Source: Candidatus Omnitrophota bacterium (lineage in GTDB: Bacteria > Omnitrophota > Gorgyraeia > Gygaellales > Profunditerraquicolaceae). Taken from it: a stretch of DNA of 12,919 bases. The notes under the pieces are model-generated. The model made no database searches. It saw only the letters and a program-made list of their open reading frames with translations, and was not told the DNA's origin. The stretch is taken from assembly GCA_016867005.1 (NCBI GenBank), contig VGKM01000020.1, forward strand, positions 1 to 12,919, given 5' to 3'. The translations under genes and the position numbers were made by a program. Below, piece by piece: positions 12,780 through 12,919 of the stretch (position 1 is the first letter of the stretch; each line of letters starts with the position of its first letter).

Positions 12780-12919
12780 ATGTTTGAGCATAAAAAAGAA
12801 AATAAAAAGGCGCAACAAGCCCTTCCCCAGGAAGAAAAGCTTATTTCTTTAAAAGAGCCAGAGTACTTAAAGCTCAAAGAAGAAGCGGATAAGGCTACGG
12901 GATATTGGGAGAGGATTCA
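12780..12919 (+). CDS. grpE: GrpE nucleotide exchange factor (5' part)
   Basis: The gene runs off the right end with 46 codons visible. A charged N-terminus (MFEHKKENKKAQQALPQEEK) leads to EYLKLKEEADKATGYWERI, the start of the long GrpE coiled coil in which E-A-D and YWER are familiar before the L-R-x-x-A-D-F-x-N segment. GrpE releases ADP from DnaK. The ATG is 2 bases after the hrcA stop, in the classic hrcA-grpE-dnaK order. Identity rests on these residues plus the context. Confidence 0.82.
   Translation, partial: MFEHKKENKKAQQALPQEEKLISLKEPEYLKLKEEADKATGYWERI

Noticed and set aside
1..12919. CRISPR arrays, tRNA or rRNA genes, and transposase or integrase genes.
   Set aside because: No regularly spaced identical repeats, no cloverleaf or rRNA-like stretches, and no recombinase motifs were found on either strand by reading.

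Overview
The window looks like a chromosomal segment of a Gram-negative-type bacterium from an uncultured lineage. The mix of genes (a B12-binding radical SAM protein, a MiaB that ends before its TRAM domain, a secreted TPR-SPOR protein, and a MerR/HspR-like regulator beside a shortened HrcA) is compatible with Candidatus Omnitrophota. That placement is an inference from gene content, not a demonstrated one. All genes are on the + strand.

Layout. (1) 33-1601: B12-binding radical SAM enzyme. (2) 1602-7349: an accessory block of six genes: NhaP2-like antiporter, ExoD-like membrane protein, SAM methyltransferase, VOC protein, unknown four-helix membrane protein, and TauE/SafE permease. (3) 7350-11546: a housekeeping run of miaB, TPR-SPOR protein, miaA and hflX. 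miaA and hflX are separated by a 76-bp nested palindrome. (4) 11547-12919: a heat-shock control module with a strong sigma70-type promoter, an HspR-like MerR protein, a CIRCE operator plus a degenerate second one, a short hrcA, and the start of grpE.

The most unusual structure is in the accessory block. Nearly every junction between its genes carries a short + strand reading frame resembling the start of the adjacent intact miaB: K-V-[FY]-[IL]-[KR]-[ST]-[FM]-G-[CW]-[QP]-M. Copies begin at 1660, 3290, 4293, 5226 and 6384, with a partial tandem copy at about 6486-6535. The copy at 4293 is almost identical to the true miaB start and then breaks away sharply after codon 17. The sequence to the right of that break is itself partly shared between copies. 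The block therefore looks like a string of mostly single-gene cassettes built up at the 5' end of miaB, each junction marked by a miaB-like remnant. The cargo genes use the isoleucine codon ATA much less than the genes on either side, which fits acquisition from elsewhere. No integrase, transposase or standard attC site is visible, so the mechanism is unknown.

MiaA and MiaB act one after the other on A37 of tRNAs that read UNN codons: MiaA adds the isopentenyl group and MiaB the methylthio group. HflX is a ribosome-associated GTPase. HspR-like protein, HrcA and GrpE belong to the chaperone control circuit that normally continues into dnaK and dnaJ, which would lie beyond the right end of the window.
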